NCBI GenBank assembly: GCA_016928955.1
Contig: JAFGJV010000014.1
Coordinates: 70,014-129,408 of the forward strand
Length of the DNA: 59,395 nt
DNA from: Spirochaetales bacterium
Lineage (GTDB): Bacteria > Spirochaetota > Spirochaetia > Treponematales > UBA12059
Direction: 5' to 3'
Positions within the stretch are counted from its first letter, which is position 1. Each line of letters begins with the position of its first letter. The notes beneath the pieces are model-generated. The model was not told the DNA's origin, did not search any database, and saw nothing but the letters and a program-made list of their open reading frames with translations. Positions 1 through 7,196 of the stretch are shown here, piece after piece. The translations under genes were made by a program, and so were the position numbers.

Positions 1-320
1 TGCTCGCGGATGCCCGCAAAGCTGTAGAGCAGGGGTGACAAGCCTGCCGTGTTGTCCAGGTCCACCGAACCGCTTTCCAGCACCGCTCGCATGCCTTCCA
101 GGATGGTGTGGGCCTCGCCCACGTAGCTTTTCATGCGCGCGTCTATCTCGCCCGAGGTTTTCCAGGTGAGCGACACGGCAAACTGGGATACCACGGCGCG
201 GGACGTCAGGAAGGAGCTCAGGCCCATGGCTCCGATGGCAAGGATGTACACGATCAGTATGGGCAAGGCCAGCATGACCCAGAGCGGCGTGATGCGGCGG
301 TGGCTGTTCATTTTTGCCAT
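1..320 (-). CDS. membrane sensor protein, N-terminal fragment (runs off left edge)
   Basis: This is the first ~106 codons of a gene reading leftward out of the window. Translation begins MAKMNSHRRITPLWVMLALP and continues through one hydrophobic segment (residues about 12-34, including LPILIVYILAIGAMGLSSFL). A polar region follows (SRAVVSQFAVSLTWKTSGEI...VGEAHTILEGMRAVL), resembling the start of an extracytoplasmic sensor domain such as Cache. The ATG is preceded by AAGGAG at good spacing. The output domain lies outside the window, so it could be a cyclase, a phosphatase, a GGDEF protein or a chemoreceptor. The reading frame is open throughout. The TM-plus-sensor topology is seen directly; the sensory role is inferred. 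Confidence 0.7.
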   Translation of the reverse strand, partial: MAKMNSHRRITPLWVMLALPILIVYILAIGAMGLSSFLTSRAVVSQFAVSLTWKTSGEIDARMKSYVGEAHTILEGMRAVLESGSVDLDNTAGLSPLLYSFAGIRE

Positions 321-424
321 GTGGGGCTCCTTGGGCTGACAAGTGGTTGCGGAAACGGTGTTGTCGTTTTCAGCCTAGTGTACCTTCGGATAAATTTCCA
401 CCGGTTTTGACCGTCCGCGCGCAT

Positions 425-453
425 TTGCCCGCGTGTCCGGCTTGCCGTATTAT
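425..453 (+). promoter_or_regulatory. sigma-70-type promoter for the DHOD-like gene
   Basis: TTGCCC at 425-430 and TATTAT at 448-453 are separated by 17 bp, about 115 bp upstream of the ATG at 569. Apart from this, the 248-bp intergenic stretch 321-568 shows nothing recognisable. Confidence 0.45.
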
Positions 454-568
454 AGAACGTAGGCGAAGCGTGTGGGCTTATTGAAATTTCACCTGTAGGA
501 GTCTTGACCGGCAGTTGTTCCGCGTTGGGCGGATAACCCCGGCTTTTCCCGAGTTGCAAGGAGGCAGC

Positions 569-1543
569 ATGAGCGACTTGTCAGCCACGTATATGGGTTT
601 GAAGTTGGCCAATCCCGTGATCCTAGGATCGTCCGGACTGACATCCAGCGCGGAAGGGGTCAGGAAGGCTTTTGACGCGGGAGCCGGCGCGGTGGTGCTG
701 AAATCCCTGTTCGAGGAACAGCTACGCAAGGAGCTTGGCTCCGTGGACGCGGGTCCCTGGTCGCACCCGGAGGCGGAAGCCTTCCTGTCCCGCATGGGCA
801 TGAACGAGGGCGCCGACGAGTACCTCAAGCTGATCGACGAGGCCAAAAAAGACGGCCGCGGACCGGTCATAGCCAGCGTCAACTGCGTGGGCGAGGCGTT
901 CTGGATGGACTTTGCCGGACGGGTGGAGAGCGCCGGCGCGGACGCCCTGGAACTGAACCTGGGGCAGGTGCCCGACAACCCGAACGAGGACGCCGCAGCC
1001 GTGGAATCCCGGCTGGAGCGGCTGGTGCGGGACGTCCGCTCGAGCGTCCGGATACCCGTGGCCGTCAAGCTGGGGTACGGCTACACGGCGCTTGGGCATC
1101 TCATCAAGCGCCTTGCCAAAGCCGGTGCCCAAGGCGCCGTCCTGTTCAACCGTTTCTACAAGCTGGACGTGGACCTGGATGCCATGAGTCTGTCATCCGG
1201 GCCGGCCAGGAGCGGACCGGAGTCCTACCATGATTCGCTACGCTGGATTGCCCTTTTGGACGGCAGGGTAGGCGCAGAGCTGTGCGCGTCCGGTGGCGTG
1301 CATGACGGGGCTACCGTGCTCAAGCTTGTGGCCGCTGGAGCCCACGCCGTACAGGTGTGCTCGGCCGCGTACTCAAAGGGCTACGGCGTGATCAGCAGCC
1401 TGCTGGACGACATCAGGTCCTGGATGTCGTCCCGGGGCATAGCCTCCCTGGACGAACTCAGGGGCCGCCTGGCCAGGAGAAACTCAGAACATCCGGAACT
1501 GTACGGCAGGCTTCAGTATCTTGAGGCCCTGCACACGCGCTGA
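569..1543 (+). CDS. dihydroorotate dehydrogenase-like FMN protein
   Basis: 324 residues with a TIM-barrel flavoprotein pattern of the PyrD family. It starts MSDLSATYMGLKLANPVILG, carries an early VVLKSLFEEQ strand, and ends with the phosphate-binding segment CASGGVHDGATVLKL...AGAHAVQVCSA typical of FMN sites. In true class 1 dihydroorotate dehydrogenases the motif ELNLSCPN carries the catalytic Cys; here the equivalent reads LELNLGQVPDNP, so neither Cys nor Ser is present. It is therefore better called dihydroorotate dehydrogenase-like than PyrD. The start is the ATG at 569 behind AAGGAGG; an upstream ATG in the same frame lacks such a site. It stands alone, convergent with the HATPase gene. 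Substrate unknown. Confidence 0.8.
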   Translation: MSDLSATYMGLKLANPVILGSSGLTSSAEGVRKAFDAGAGAVVLKSLFEEQLRKELGSVDAGPWSHPEAEAFLSRMGMNEGADEYLKLIDEAKKDGRGPVIASVNCVGEAFWMDFAGRVESAGADALELNLGQVPDNPNEDAAAVESRLERLVRDVRSSVRIPVAVKLGYGYTALGHLIKRLAKAGAQGAVLFNRFYKLDVDLDAMSLSSGPARSGPESYHDSLRWIALLDGRVGAELCASGGVHDGATVLKLVAAGAHAVQVCSAAYSKGYGVISSLLDDIRSWMSSRGIASLDELRGRLARRNSEHPELYGRLQYLEALHTR

Positions 1544-1564
1544 TCGCCGGGTGCTTTCGGACTG

Positions 1565-2044
1565 TTAGAGCGGATCGTCAGGCTGGAGGGGGAAGCTGAG
1601 GTATACCCGATCCATCTGCTCGCCGGGACGGTAGCACACGGAGCGGGCAAGGTTCCTGCTCATGGTGAGGCCCAGTCCGTGCCAACGCTTGAGCTCCGAG
1701 TTGTAGCGCGGCCCGGGCGGCGGGCTCAGGTCCAGGCATGCCGAAAAGCGGGCGAATATTCTGTGGCTTTGCACGTAGAGGGCCAGGGTGATGCCGCTGG
1801 CCCTCTTGCGTACCGTGACTTTTATGCCGTGCCTGCCGACCTCGCCATGGGTCAGCAGGTTGTCCACCACTTCCTCGCCGGCCACAATGACAACGTTTTT
1901 CTCGCGCTCGCTCAGGAAGCGCACGGTGCGGATAAAATCCTCGTAGCGGAGCACGGCCTCCGGCCGGCGGGGCAGGGTTATCCTTGCCTTGCGGGGAACC
2001 TCGGCGTGCTTAACTGGCGCTTTGACTGCGCGGTGTCGGCTCAT
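1565..2044 (-). CDS. RsbW-like anti-sigma/serine kinase ATPase
   Basis: 159 residues. It has a GHKL-type ATP-binding domain of the anti-sigma-factor kinase kind. The N box is visible as VAGEEVVDNLLTHGEV (Glu...Asn), and a glycine box as RWHGLGLTMSRNLA. A basic N-terminal tail (MSRHRAVKAPVKHAEVPRKA) precedes the domain. In the Rsb/SpoIIAB paradigm such a protein phosphorylates a STAS antagonist and sequesters a sigma factor or other output protein. It is the last gene of a four-gene cluster (SpoIIE, SpoIIE, STAS, HATPase), starting 22 bp after the STAS stop. No sigma factor gene is adjacent, so the output partner is unknown. No strong Shine-Dalgarno is visible. Confidence 0.82.
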   Translation of the reverse strand: MSRHRAVKAPVKHAEVPRKARITLPRRPEAVLRYEDFIRTVRFLSEREKNVVIVAGEEVVDNLLTHGEVGRHGIKVTVRKRASGITLALYVQSHRIFARFSACLDLSPPPGPRYNSELKRWHGLGLTMSRNLARSVCYRPGEQMDRVYLSFPLQPDDPL

Positions 2045-2066
2045 GGGTGCCTGGGCTGGATCGGCG

Positions 2067-2396
2067 CTATACCGGCAGGTCTTTGACCGATGCGAGAGTG
2101 GGGAAGCGCTCAGAAAACCCGGTTGACTCTATGGCCAGCCTGGCCACTTCCGAAGGTCCGATCATAAAGATCCGCTTGCCCGCGGCTTCCGCGTCCTCTA
2201 TGGCCGCCAGGATCACCCCTATGCCTGCGCTGGTCATGGATGTGACCCCGGACAGGTCTATGGCGAGGTCGGACTTGCCGACGTGCTTCATGGTCTTTTC
2301 CTGAAGCTCCGTGAACGTGTAGCTGTTGATCGGGCCATTGACACTGAGCACGGTGAATTTGCCGCGCTCGCTTGCCTCGATGCTGATGCCGGTCAT
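2067..2396 (-). CDS. STAS-domain anti-sigma factor antagonist (SpoIIAA/RsbV-like)
   Basis: 109 residues, a single STAS domain. The phospho-acceptor region reads DLAIDLSGVTSMTSAGIGVI, matching the conserved D-hydrophobic-S...[ST]SAG loop whose Ser/Thr is phosphorylated by the cognate kinase. By family knowledge the unphosphorylated form binds the RsbW-like ATPase and frees its output partner, and SpoIIE-type phosphatases regenerate it. Its ATG overlaps the stop of the upstream phosphatase gene (ATGA), and an AAGGAGAAG ribosome site lies inside that gene's end. This implies coupled translation and tuned stoichiometry. Confidence 0.88.
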   Translation of the reverse strand: MTGISIEASERGKFTVLSVNGPINSYTFTELQEKTMKHVGKSDLAIDLSGVTSMTSAGIGVILAAIEDAEAAGKRIFMIGPSEVARLAIESTGFSERFPTLASVKDLPV

Positions 2397-4528
2397 GACG
2401 TCTTCTCCTTATGGCCATGGAAATTGATGGCCAGCAGCGTGATATCGTCCTCGAGCCGCCCGTCCGTGAAGGACGTGGCGCTCCTGATTACCGAATCGAC
2501 TATGTCGGCCGCCGGGGCCCCGCGGTTTTCCGTCAGGATGCGTACCAGGCGCTCCTTGCCGTAATGCTCGCCCCGGATGCTTTCCGCTTCTATGATGCCG
2601 TCCGTGCTGATCACCAGGCCGGAATTCACGGGCAGGTCCAGCCGGCGGGTCTTCAGGTGGGGCTCCAGGTTGCGCACAAAGCCGAGCATTTTGCCCTCGC
2701 CCTGCACCTCGATGATCGCGTCCAGCGAGGGGGAGCGGAAGAAGATGGCGGGTATGCCGCAGTTGATGAAATAGATGGAGCGCTTGTCCAGGGCCAGGAA
2801 GCCGAACACCCCCGCAAAGAACGTGCCCCGCGGCAGGTGGTCCTTGATGAACTGGTTCGTGCGCGACACCAGTTTGATAAAGTCCTTTTCCTCGCGGAGC
2901 AGGGTGCGGATCATGGACTTGAGGATGATCATGGACATGGACGCGTTAAGACCCTTGCCAGACACGTCGCCGACCACAAAGAACCAACGGTGCTCGGACA
3001 GGCGCACTGCGTCATACAGGTCGCCACCGAGCTGTCGGGTTGAGCGGCACACGAACGACACGTCCACGCCCGGATAGTCTATGGGCGCTATGGACTCCTG
3101 CACGGACTTGACGATCTGGTCAGCAAGCCCGATTTCCTTCTCCACCGTGGACAACAGCGACTCGCGGGCCACGTGGCGCACGTAGTAGGCCACCACGAAG
3201 AGCTTTCCGTGGATGGCCAGGAACGCCTCGTAGTCCAGGGCATTGTAGTCGCGCCCATTGCGCTTAGGACCAAAGGCGAACAGGCCCACGATGCGTCGGC
3301 CTTCCCTGGCCAGGATCAGGGCTTCAGAGCCCAGCGCGTCCATGAAGCCAAAAATGGCGGTCTTGCTGTCGGCAAAGGCAGGGTCGGCGATCACGTCGGT
3401 CTTGAGCACCACCGATCGGTCCAGCGCCGTCAGCACGGGTACAATGGGCGAGTCCGAAGCGGCCAGTTCCTCTTCCTCGGCGCCGGGGAAAACCCGTGAC
3501 AGGCCGCCCGATTCGTTTTCCGAAATGGCCATGAACCAGGACGAGCCAAAAGCGTCGGCCATGATCTCGGACAGCTTGCCCAGCACTTCGTCCCGTCCCG
3601 CGGACAGGTCCAGGTGGGCGATAGCTGTCTCGAGTTCCTCGCGCGCTTCCTCGTCGCGAGCTGAACCGAAACGGCCTTTGAGAAAGCCCTCGGCCCAGCG
3701 ACCGAACATCAGGAAGCCCAGAACGCCCACGCCAAGCACAAAGGCCAGCATGTCCAAGCGGAACATCAGGAGCACGCCGACCACAACGCCCAAGGGAAGG
3801 CCAAAAAACACGATCAGGAGGCCGTAGGTAAGCGTTGACTTGGCCAGGGTGCCCACATGGAAGAGGCGCGTGGCCGTCAGGGCGTAATAGCCGGCAAGGA
3901 TGGCCGGCAGGGCGCTGAGTCCGGCCAAGGGATACACCACGTTCTTGCCCTGGCCGGGGAAATAGATGGCCAGGATGTACCCGTACGCCACGCTGACCGC
4001 CAGCCCCACCGTGAGCACGAACAGGTGCTGTTTGTACATGCGGCTGGCCGTGGTCAGGCCCCGGATCAGGAAGAGCACCGTGGTCGCCAGGGCCAGGGCT
4101 GCACCCAGAGTGGACAAAAGCCCGTGAGCGGCGCCCTCAAACCGTATGTACTCAAGCTCTATGCGCCGCACGCTTTCCAGAAAATCAGCCGTATAGACAA
4201 AGCGCCACACCGCTATGCCGACCAGGACGGTGAGCGCCAGGTCCACCAGATAGATTTTGCGCGCGTATGGGTAGGTCAGGGCCATGCGGAAAAAGGCCGC
4301 GTAGCTGGCCAGGGCCAGGGCTCCGGCCCAGCGCAGGAGGGACAGGGCCATATCTTGGTTGTCGGCCGCCAAGAGGTAGCCGGTAGCCAGGCAGACGGCG
4401 TACGCTGCGCTGGCCAGGGCGCCGAGTTTGAACGCCGTGGAGCCCGTGCCCGAACCCAGCCGCTTGGTCCTGAAGGCGGTTATGACCATCACGATGGCGG
4501 CCAGGTAGGTGAAAATCGTCAGTCCCAT
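2393..4528 (-). CDS. membrane SpoIIE-type PP2C serine phosphatase
   Basis: 711 residues. The N-terminal ~300 residues form about eight or nine hydrophobic helices (for example LGALASAAYAVCLATGYLLA and TYGLLIVFFGLPLGVVVGVL). A linker (EEAREELETAIAHLDLSAGR) and a GAF-like region around residues 300-460 follow. The C-terminal phosphatase domain shows the metal-binding motifs STRQLGGDLYD and VVGDVSGKGLNASM, and ends near TDGRLEDDITLLAINFHG. It would dephosphorylate the STAS protein encoded directly downstream, coupling a membrane or intracellular signal to the switch. Its start overlaps the stop of the preceding phosphatase gene by 10 nt. Confidence 0.88.
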   Translation of the reverse strand: MGLTIFTYLAAIVMVITAFRTKRLGSGTGSTAFKLGALASAAYAVCLATGYLLAADNQDMALSLLRWAGALALASYAAFFRMALTYPYARKIYLVDLALTVLVGIAVWRFVYTADFLESVRRIELEYIRFEGAAHGLLSTLGAALALATTVLFLIRGLTTASRMYKQHLFVLTVGLAVSVAYGYILAIYFPGQGKNVVYPLAGLSALPAILAGYYALTATRLFHVGTLAKSTLTYGLLIVFFGLPLGVVVGVLLMFRLDMLAFVLGVGVLGFLMFGRWAEGFLKGRFGSARDEEAREELETAIAHLDLSAGRDEVLGKLSEIMADAFGSSWFMAISENESGGLSRVFPGAEEEELAASDSPIVPVLTALDRSVVLKTDVIADPAFADSKTAIFGFMDALGSEALILAREGRRIVGLFAFGPKRNGRDYNALDYEAFLAIHGKLFVVAYYVRHVARESLLSTVEKEIGLADQIVKSVQESIAPIDYPGVDVSFVCRSTRQLGGDLYDAVRLSEHRWFFVVGDVSGKGLNASMSMIILKSMIRTLLREEKDFIKLVSRTNQFIKDHLPRGTFFAGVFGFLALDKRSIYFINCGIPAIFFRSPSLDAIIEVQGEGKMLGFVRNLEPHLKTRRLDLPVNSGLVISTDGIIEAESIRGEHYGKERLVRILTENRGAPAADIVDSVIRSATSFTDGRLEDDITLLAINFHGHKEKTS

Positions 4529-5910
4529 AGCCGTCCCACCTTGCCGACCAGGATGGTGATATCGTCGCGGAGCTGTTTGTCGCCCACGTAGGTTTCCCCG
4601 AGGGTGGCCAGGGAATCCACCAGGTCTTCCGCGCTGTGACCGGCGGCGTCGGTCAGGATACGCTGGAACTCGGGCGAGCCGTCCAGGGGCCGGCCGTCCT
4701 GGTCGTCCAGCTCAAGAAGGCCGTCCGTGGACAGGATGACCACGTCGTCCGTGCGCAGTTCGATTTCCTCCACCTCCACGCTGTCCAGGGGCGTTAGGCC
4801 CACGATGCTGGTATTGGATTCCAGGCGCCGTACCACGGGTCCCTTGACCGTGCGCACCACCAGGAACTGGTCCGGCATGGCCGCGTTCACGTAGCGGAGG
4901 GTGTGTTTCTTGAGGTCGGCCAGGCCCAGGAACAGCACTATGTACTTGTCGTCAAAACCCATCTCGCGGATGGCGTTGTGGCAATTGCGTATGATGTTCT
5001 GCAGGTCCGCCTTGTTCTGGGCGGCCCGGATGGTGTTGAGCGCAATGCCCATGATGAGGGCGGCCGCCAGGCCCTTGCCGGACACGTCGCCCATCACGAG
5101 AAGGAAGCGATCGTCGTCCAGCTGGATGGCGTCGTAAAAATCCCCGGACACGTTGACCAGGGGGCGGAAATAGGCTGAAAGCTCCAGTTTGGGGTGTTCC
5201 GGCAGCTTTTGCGGCAGGAAGGTCTTCTGCGTTTCGGCTATCAGCCGCCATTCCTTGGACAACGCGGCAATCTGGAACAGCCGGGCCACGGTGAGCACGC
5301 GGTCAAAGAAGATCAAAAGCTCGCCGTACAGGACGCGGAAGGCGTCATGGTCAACCTCCGCGCAGGACCGCGAGAAAACGAACAGGTAGTAGCCCTTGCA
5401 GAACACAAAGAAACCCCTGGACGCTTCCATGCGAACCGTCAGACTAAAGCGGTCGTCCATGAAGCCCATGCCTTCGGACAGCTCGCGGAAATTGCGTTTG
5501 AGAATGGCGAGCAGGCCGGGATCGGAGGTCAGGGTGGCCGGGCTGGTGTACACCGGTTCCCAGGTGTTGCTTTTGATCAGGATGACGGACGCGTCCAGTT
5601 TCTTTTCCAGGTCATCCCTGATGGCGTTGACCAGTTCCGGCATGGTAAAGCAGGTGCGGACCCTCTCGGTGAAATCCGACAGAAGGCGGGTCGCGCCCCT
5701 GGACATGGCCCGCTTGAGCAGGGCCGCGTCCCAGCGTTTCACGATGGCCCGCCTCACCATGAACGTCAGGAAGAAGATGGCCACGACAATGGCGACCGTG
5801 CCGGCCGTGCCGTAACCAGCCGAGGCGTGGTAACTGACCGATATAAAAAAACCTGCCGCTACCACCCAGCTGGTGGTCTGGGCGAGTCTGCTTGCTCTCC
5901 TGTAGTCCAA
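4519..5910 (-). CDS. SpoIIE-type PP2C phosphatase with two TM helices
   Basis: 463 residues from a TTG start at 5910 preceded by CGGAGCG. No in-frame ATG upstream fits. Two short hydrophobic segments (TTSWVVAAGFFISVSYHASA and AGTVAIVVAIFFLTFMV) precede a GAF-like sensor region (MPELVNAIRDDLEKKLDASV...). The phosphatase domain follows, with SGDFYD and VMGDVSGKGLAAALIMG metal ligands and a C-terminal LRDDITILVGKVG. It is the first phosphatase of the partner-switching cluster. A second phosphatase with a different sensor lies immediately downstream, so two inputs probably converge on the single STAS protein. A TTGACA at 6048-6053 on this strand could be a -35 but has only a poor -10. Confidence 0.85.
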   Translation of the reverse strand: MDYRRASRLAQTTSWVVAAGFFISVSYHASAGYGTAGTVAIVVAIFFLTFMVRRAIVKRWDAALLKRAMSRGATRLLSDFTERVRTCFTMPELVNAIRDDLEKKLDASVILIKSNTWEPVYTSPATLTSDPGLLAILKRNFRELSEGMGFMDDRFSLTVRMEASRGFFVFCKGYYLFVFSRSCAEVDHDAFRVLYGELLIFFDRVLTVARLFQIAALSKEWRLIAETQKTFLPQKLPEHPKLELSAYFRPLVNVSGDFYDAIQLDDDRFLLVMGDVSGKGLAAALIMGIALNTIRAAQNKADLQNIIRNCHNAIREMGFDDKYIVLFLGLADLKKHTLRYVNAAMPDQFLVVRTVKGPVVRRLESNTSIVGLTPLDSVEVEEIELRTDDVVILSTDGLLELDDQDGRPLDGSPEFQRILTDAAGHSAEDLVDSLATLGETYVGDKQLRDDITILVGKVGRLWD

Positions 5911-6074
5911 CGCTGGCGCTCCGTTCCGGACGTCGCTGTGCTTTATCCGCGCCTGGTCGGGCGGAGCAGGGCAAGCCTGCGTCCCCCAACCATACGGCCC
6001 AAGGATAAGCCAAGCGGTCCAAACATCGTCTCACGCGGTCTGGCCCCTGTCAACATCATGAACAGGCAGAATCT

Positions 6075-6785
6075 TCATTCTTTCCATTTAATGAAAAATG
6101 ACAGGGGGCGTTCCAGGGTAAGCGCCCTGAGGACGGGTACCGCCAGCTCGCGAGAACTGGCCGCAAGGCCCGGCCGAGGCGCTGAGAACCCCTCACTTTC
6201 CAGTATCGGTCCGGGAACGCTGATGGATAGGGAAAAATCCAGGGTATCCAGGGCCGAAGCGGCCTGGGTCCCGAGCAGGGCTACCAGCATGGATCTATAT
6301 TCGTCCTGGCTGACCGGGTTGTCGTACAGGGCGGGCGGCTGGAGGGCCTCCAACAGATCCTGGTCGAGGCCAGGGAACAGGCTGACCAGGGCCGGGGCCG
6401 TGCCGCGGTCTATGGTGAGCGACAGGGAAGCCCAGCCGGGCCCGCGTTTGACCGTAAGGGCTCCGCCAAGGCCCGCCGACCGGATAAACTGGTCCAGGTC
6501 CGCCGCCGTGAAGGATCCTTGGTAGCCCGCCGCTTCGTTCCTGGACGAACGGACAACCAGCCCGCTGTCCGACGCCCCTTCGGACACGGCTTCCGCGCTG
6601 AACAGGGGGCCGCTCTGAACGCCAGACAGGGATCTCAGTTTTGCCTCCAGCTGGGCGGGAAGGCGTACGCTGACGTCTATGAGCGCCGAGCGGTCAGGGC
6701 GCAGCACGAGGCTGGCCGAGCCGGCGCATGATGCTGACAGGAAGGCAAGTAGGCAGGCGGCGTATCCGGCGCGTAGTCGTTTCAT
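6075..6785 (-). CDS. probable lipoprotein of unknown function
   Basis: 236 residues from the ATG at 6785, chosen because GGAGAG sits 7 nt before it; an upstream ATG at 6806 has no ribosome site. The N-terminus MKRLRAGYAACLLAFLSASC is a basic stretch, a hydrophobic core and a relaxed lipobox ending SAS-Cys20, so it is probably lipidated. The mature part (LVLRPDRSALIDVSVRLPAQL...) looks beta-rich and ends in a hydrophobic/basic tail (ERPLSFFIKWKE). No domain recognised. It lies upstream of, and co-directional with, the phosphatase cluster with a 164-bp gap. A palindromic repeat half-element (6811-6875) lies directly before its start and may affect expression. Confidence 0.7.
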   Translation of the reverse strand: MKRLRAGYAACLLAFLSASCAGSASLVLRPDRSALIDVSVRLPAQLEAKLRSLSGVQSGPLFSAEAVSEGASDSGLVVRSSRNEAAGYQGSFTAADLDQFIRSAGLGGALTVKRGPGWASLSLTIDRGTAPALVSLFPGLDQDLLEALQPPALYDNPVSQDEYRSMLVALLGTQAASALDTLDFSLSISVPGPILESEGFSAPRPGLAASSRELAVPVLRALTLERPLSFFIKWKE

Positions 6786-6810
6786 CGTGTAGCTCTCCAT
6801 GCTCATCCCG

Positions 6811-6875
6811 GCGTTTTCGGCCGAAAACGTTCGGTTTTCTCGGGTACCCCACTAAAACTGAAGTTTTAAGGGGCT
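6811..6875. repeat. palindromic intergenic repeat, copy A (half element)
   Basis: Contains the perfect palindrome CGTTTTCGGCCGAAAACG (6812-6829), then GGTTTT, GGGTACCC and CTAAAACTGAAGTTTTA. The same ordered blocks recur at 52208-52270 (copy B), where the element is longer and bounded by inverted termini. Only the right half is recognisable here; the left half is absent or replaced by the lipoprotein's translation start region. Confidence 0.75.
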
Positions 6876-7133
6876 CCCAGTGGTTTTTCACGCGTGTACG
6901 ATAGTCGATGGCGACGCTCAAGGTCCCACGCGGCAGCCGTCCCATTCACAGGCAACAATCGCGCGCGCGGCTGGTTACCGGCGGTCGCCCGGTCGGCAGG
7001 GCCTGGCTGGCTCGATCCGGTGCCGTGCTCGCATAAAATGAGCTGATTTGGTTTTTTTCGCAACCACCCAGGCGGGTTGTGTGTCAAAATGCCCAAGGTG
7101 GGTTCTATTTGGGCCCGTTTATAGATAATTCCA

Positions 7134-7172
7134 CGGGTCCGCCGGGATATCCAACCGGGAACGGCGGGCCCG
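7134..7172 (+). other. stable hairpin in the leader of the acyl-CoA ligase gene
   Basis: CGGGTCCGCC and GGCGGGCCCG form a 10-bp stem (one G-T pair) ending about 10 bp before the GAGGAGG ribosome site. The rest of the gap (6876-7196) has AT-rich patches (TAAAAT near 7033, TATAGATAAT near 7120) that could be -10 elements, but no convincing -35. Confidence 0.5.
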
Positions 7173-7196
7173 AGCTCGCATGATGAGGAGGCGCGC

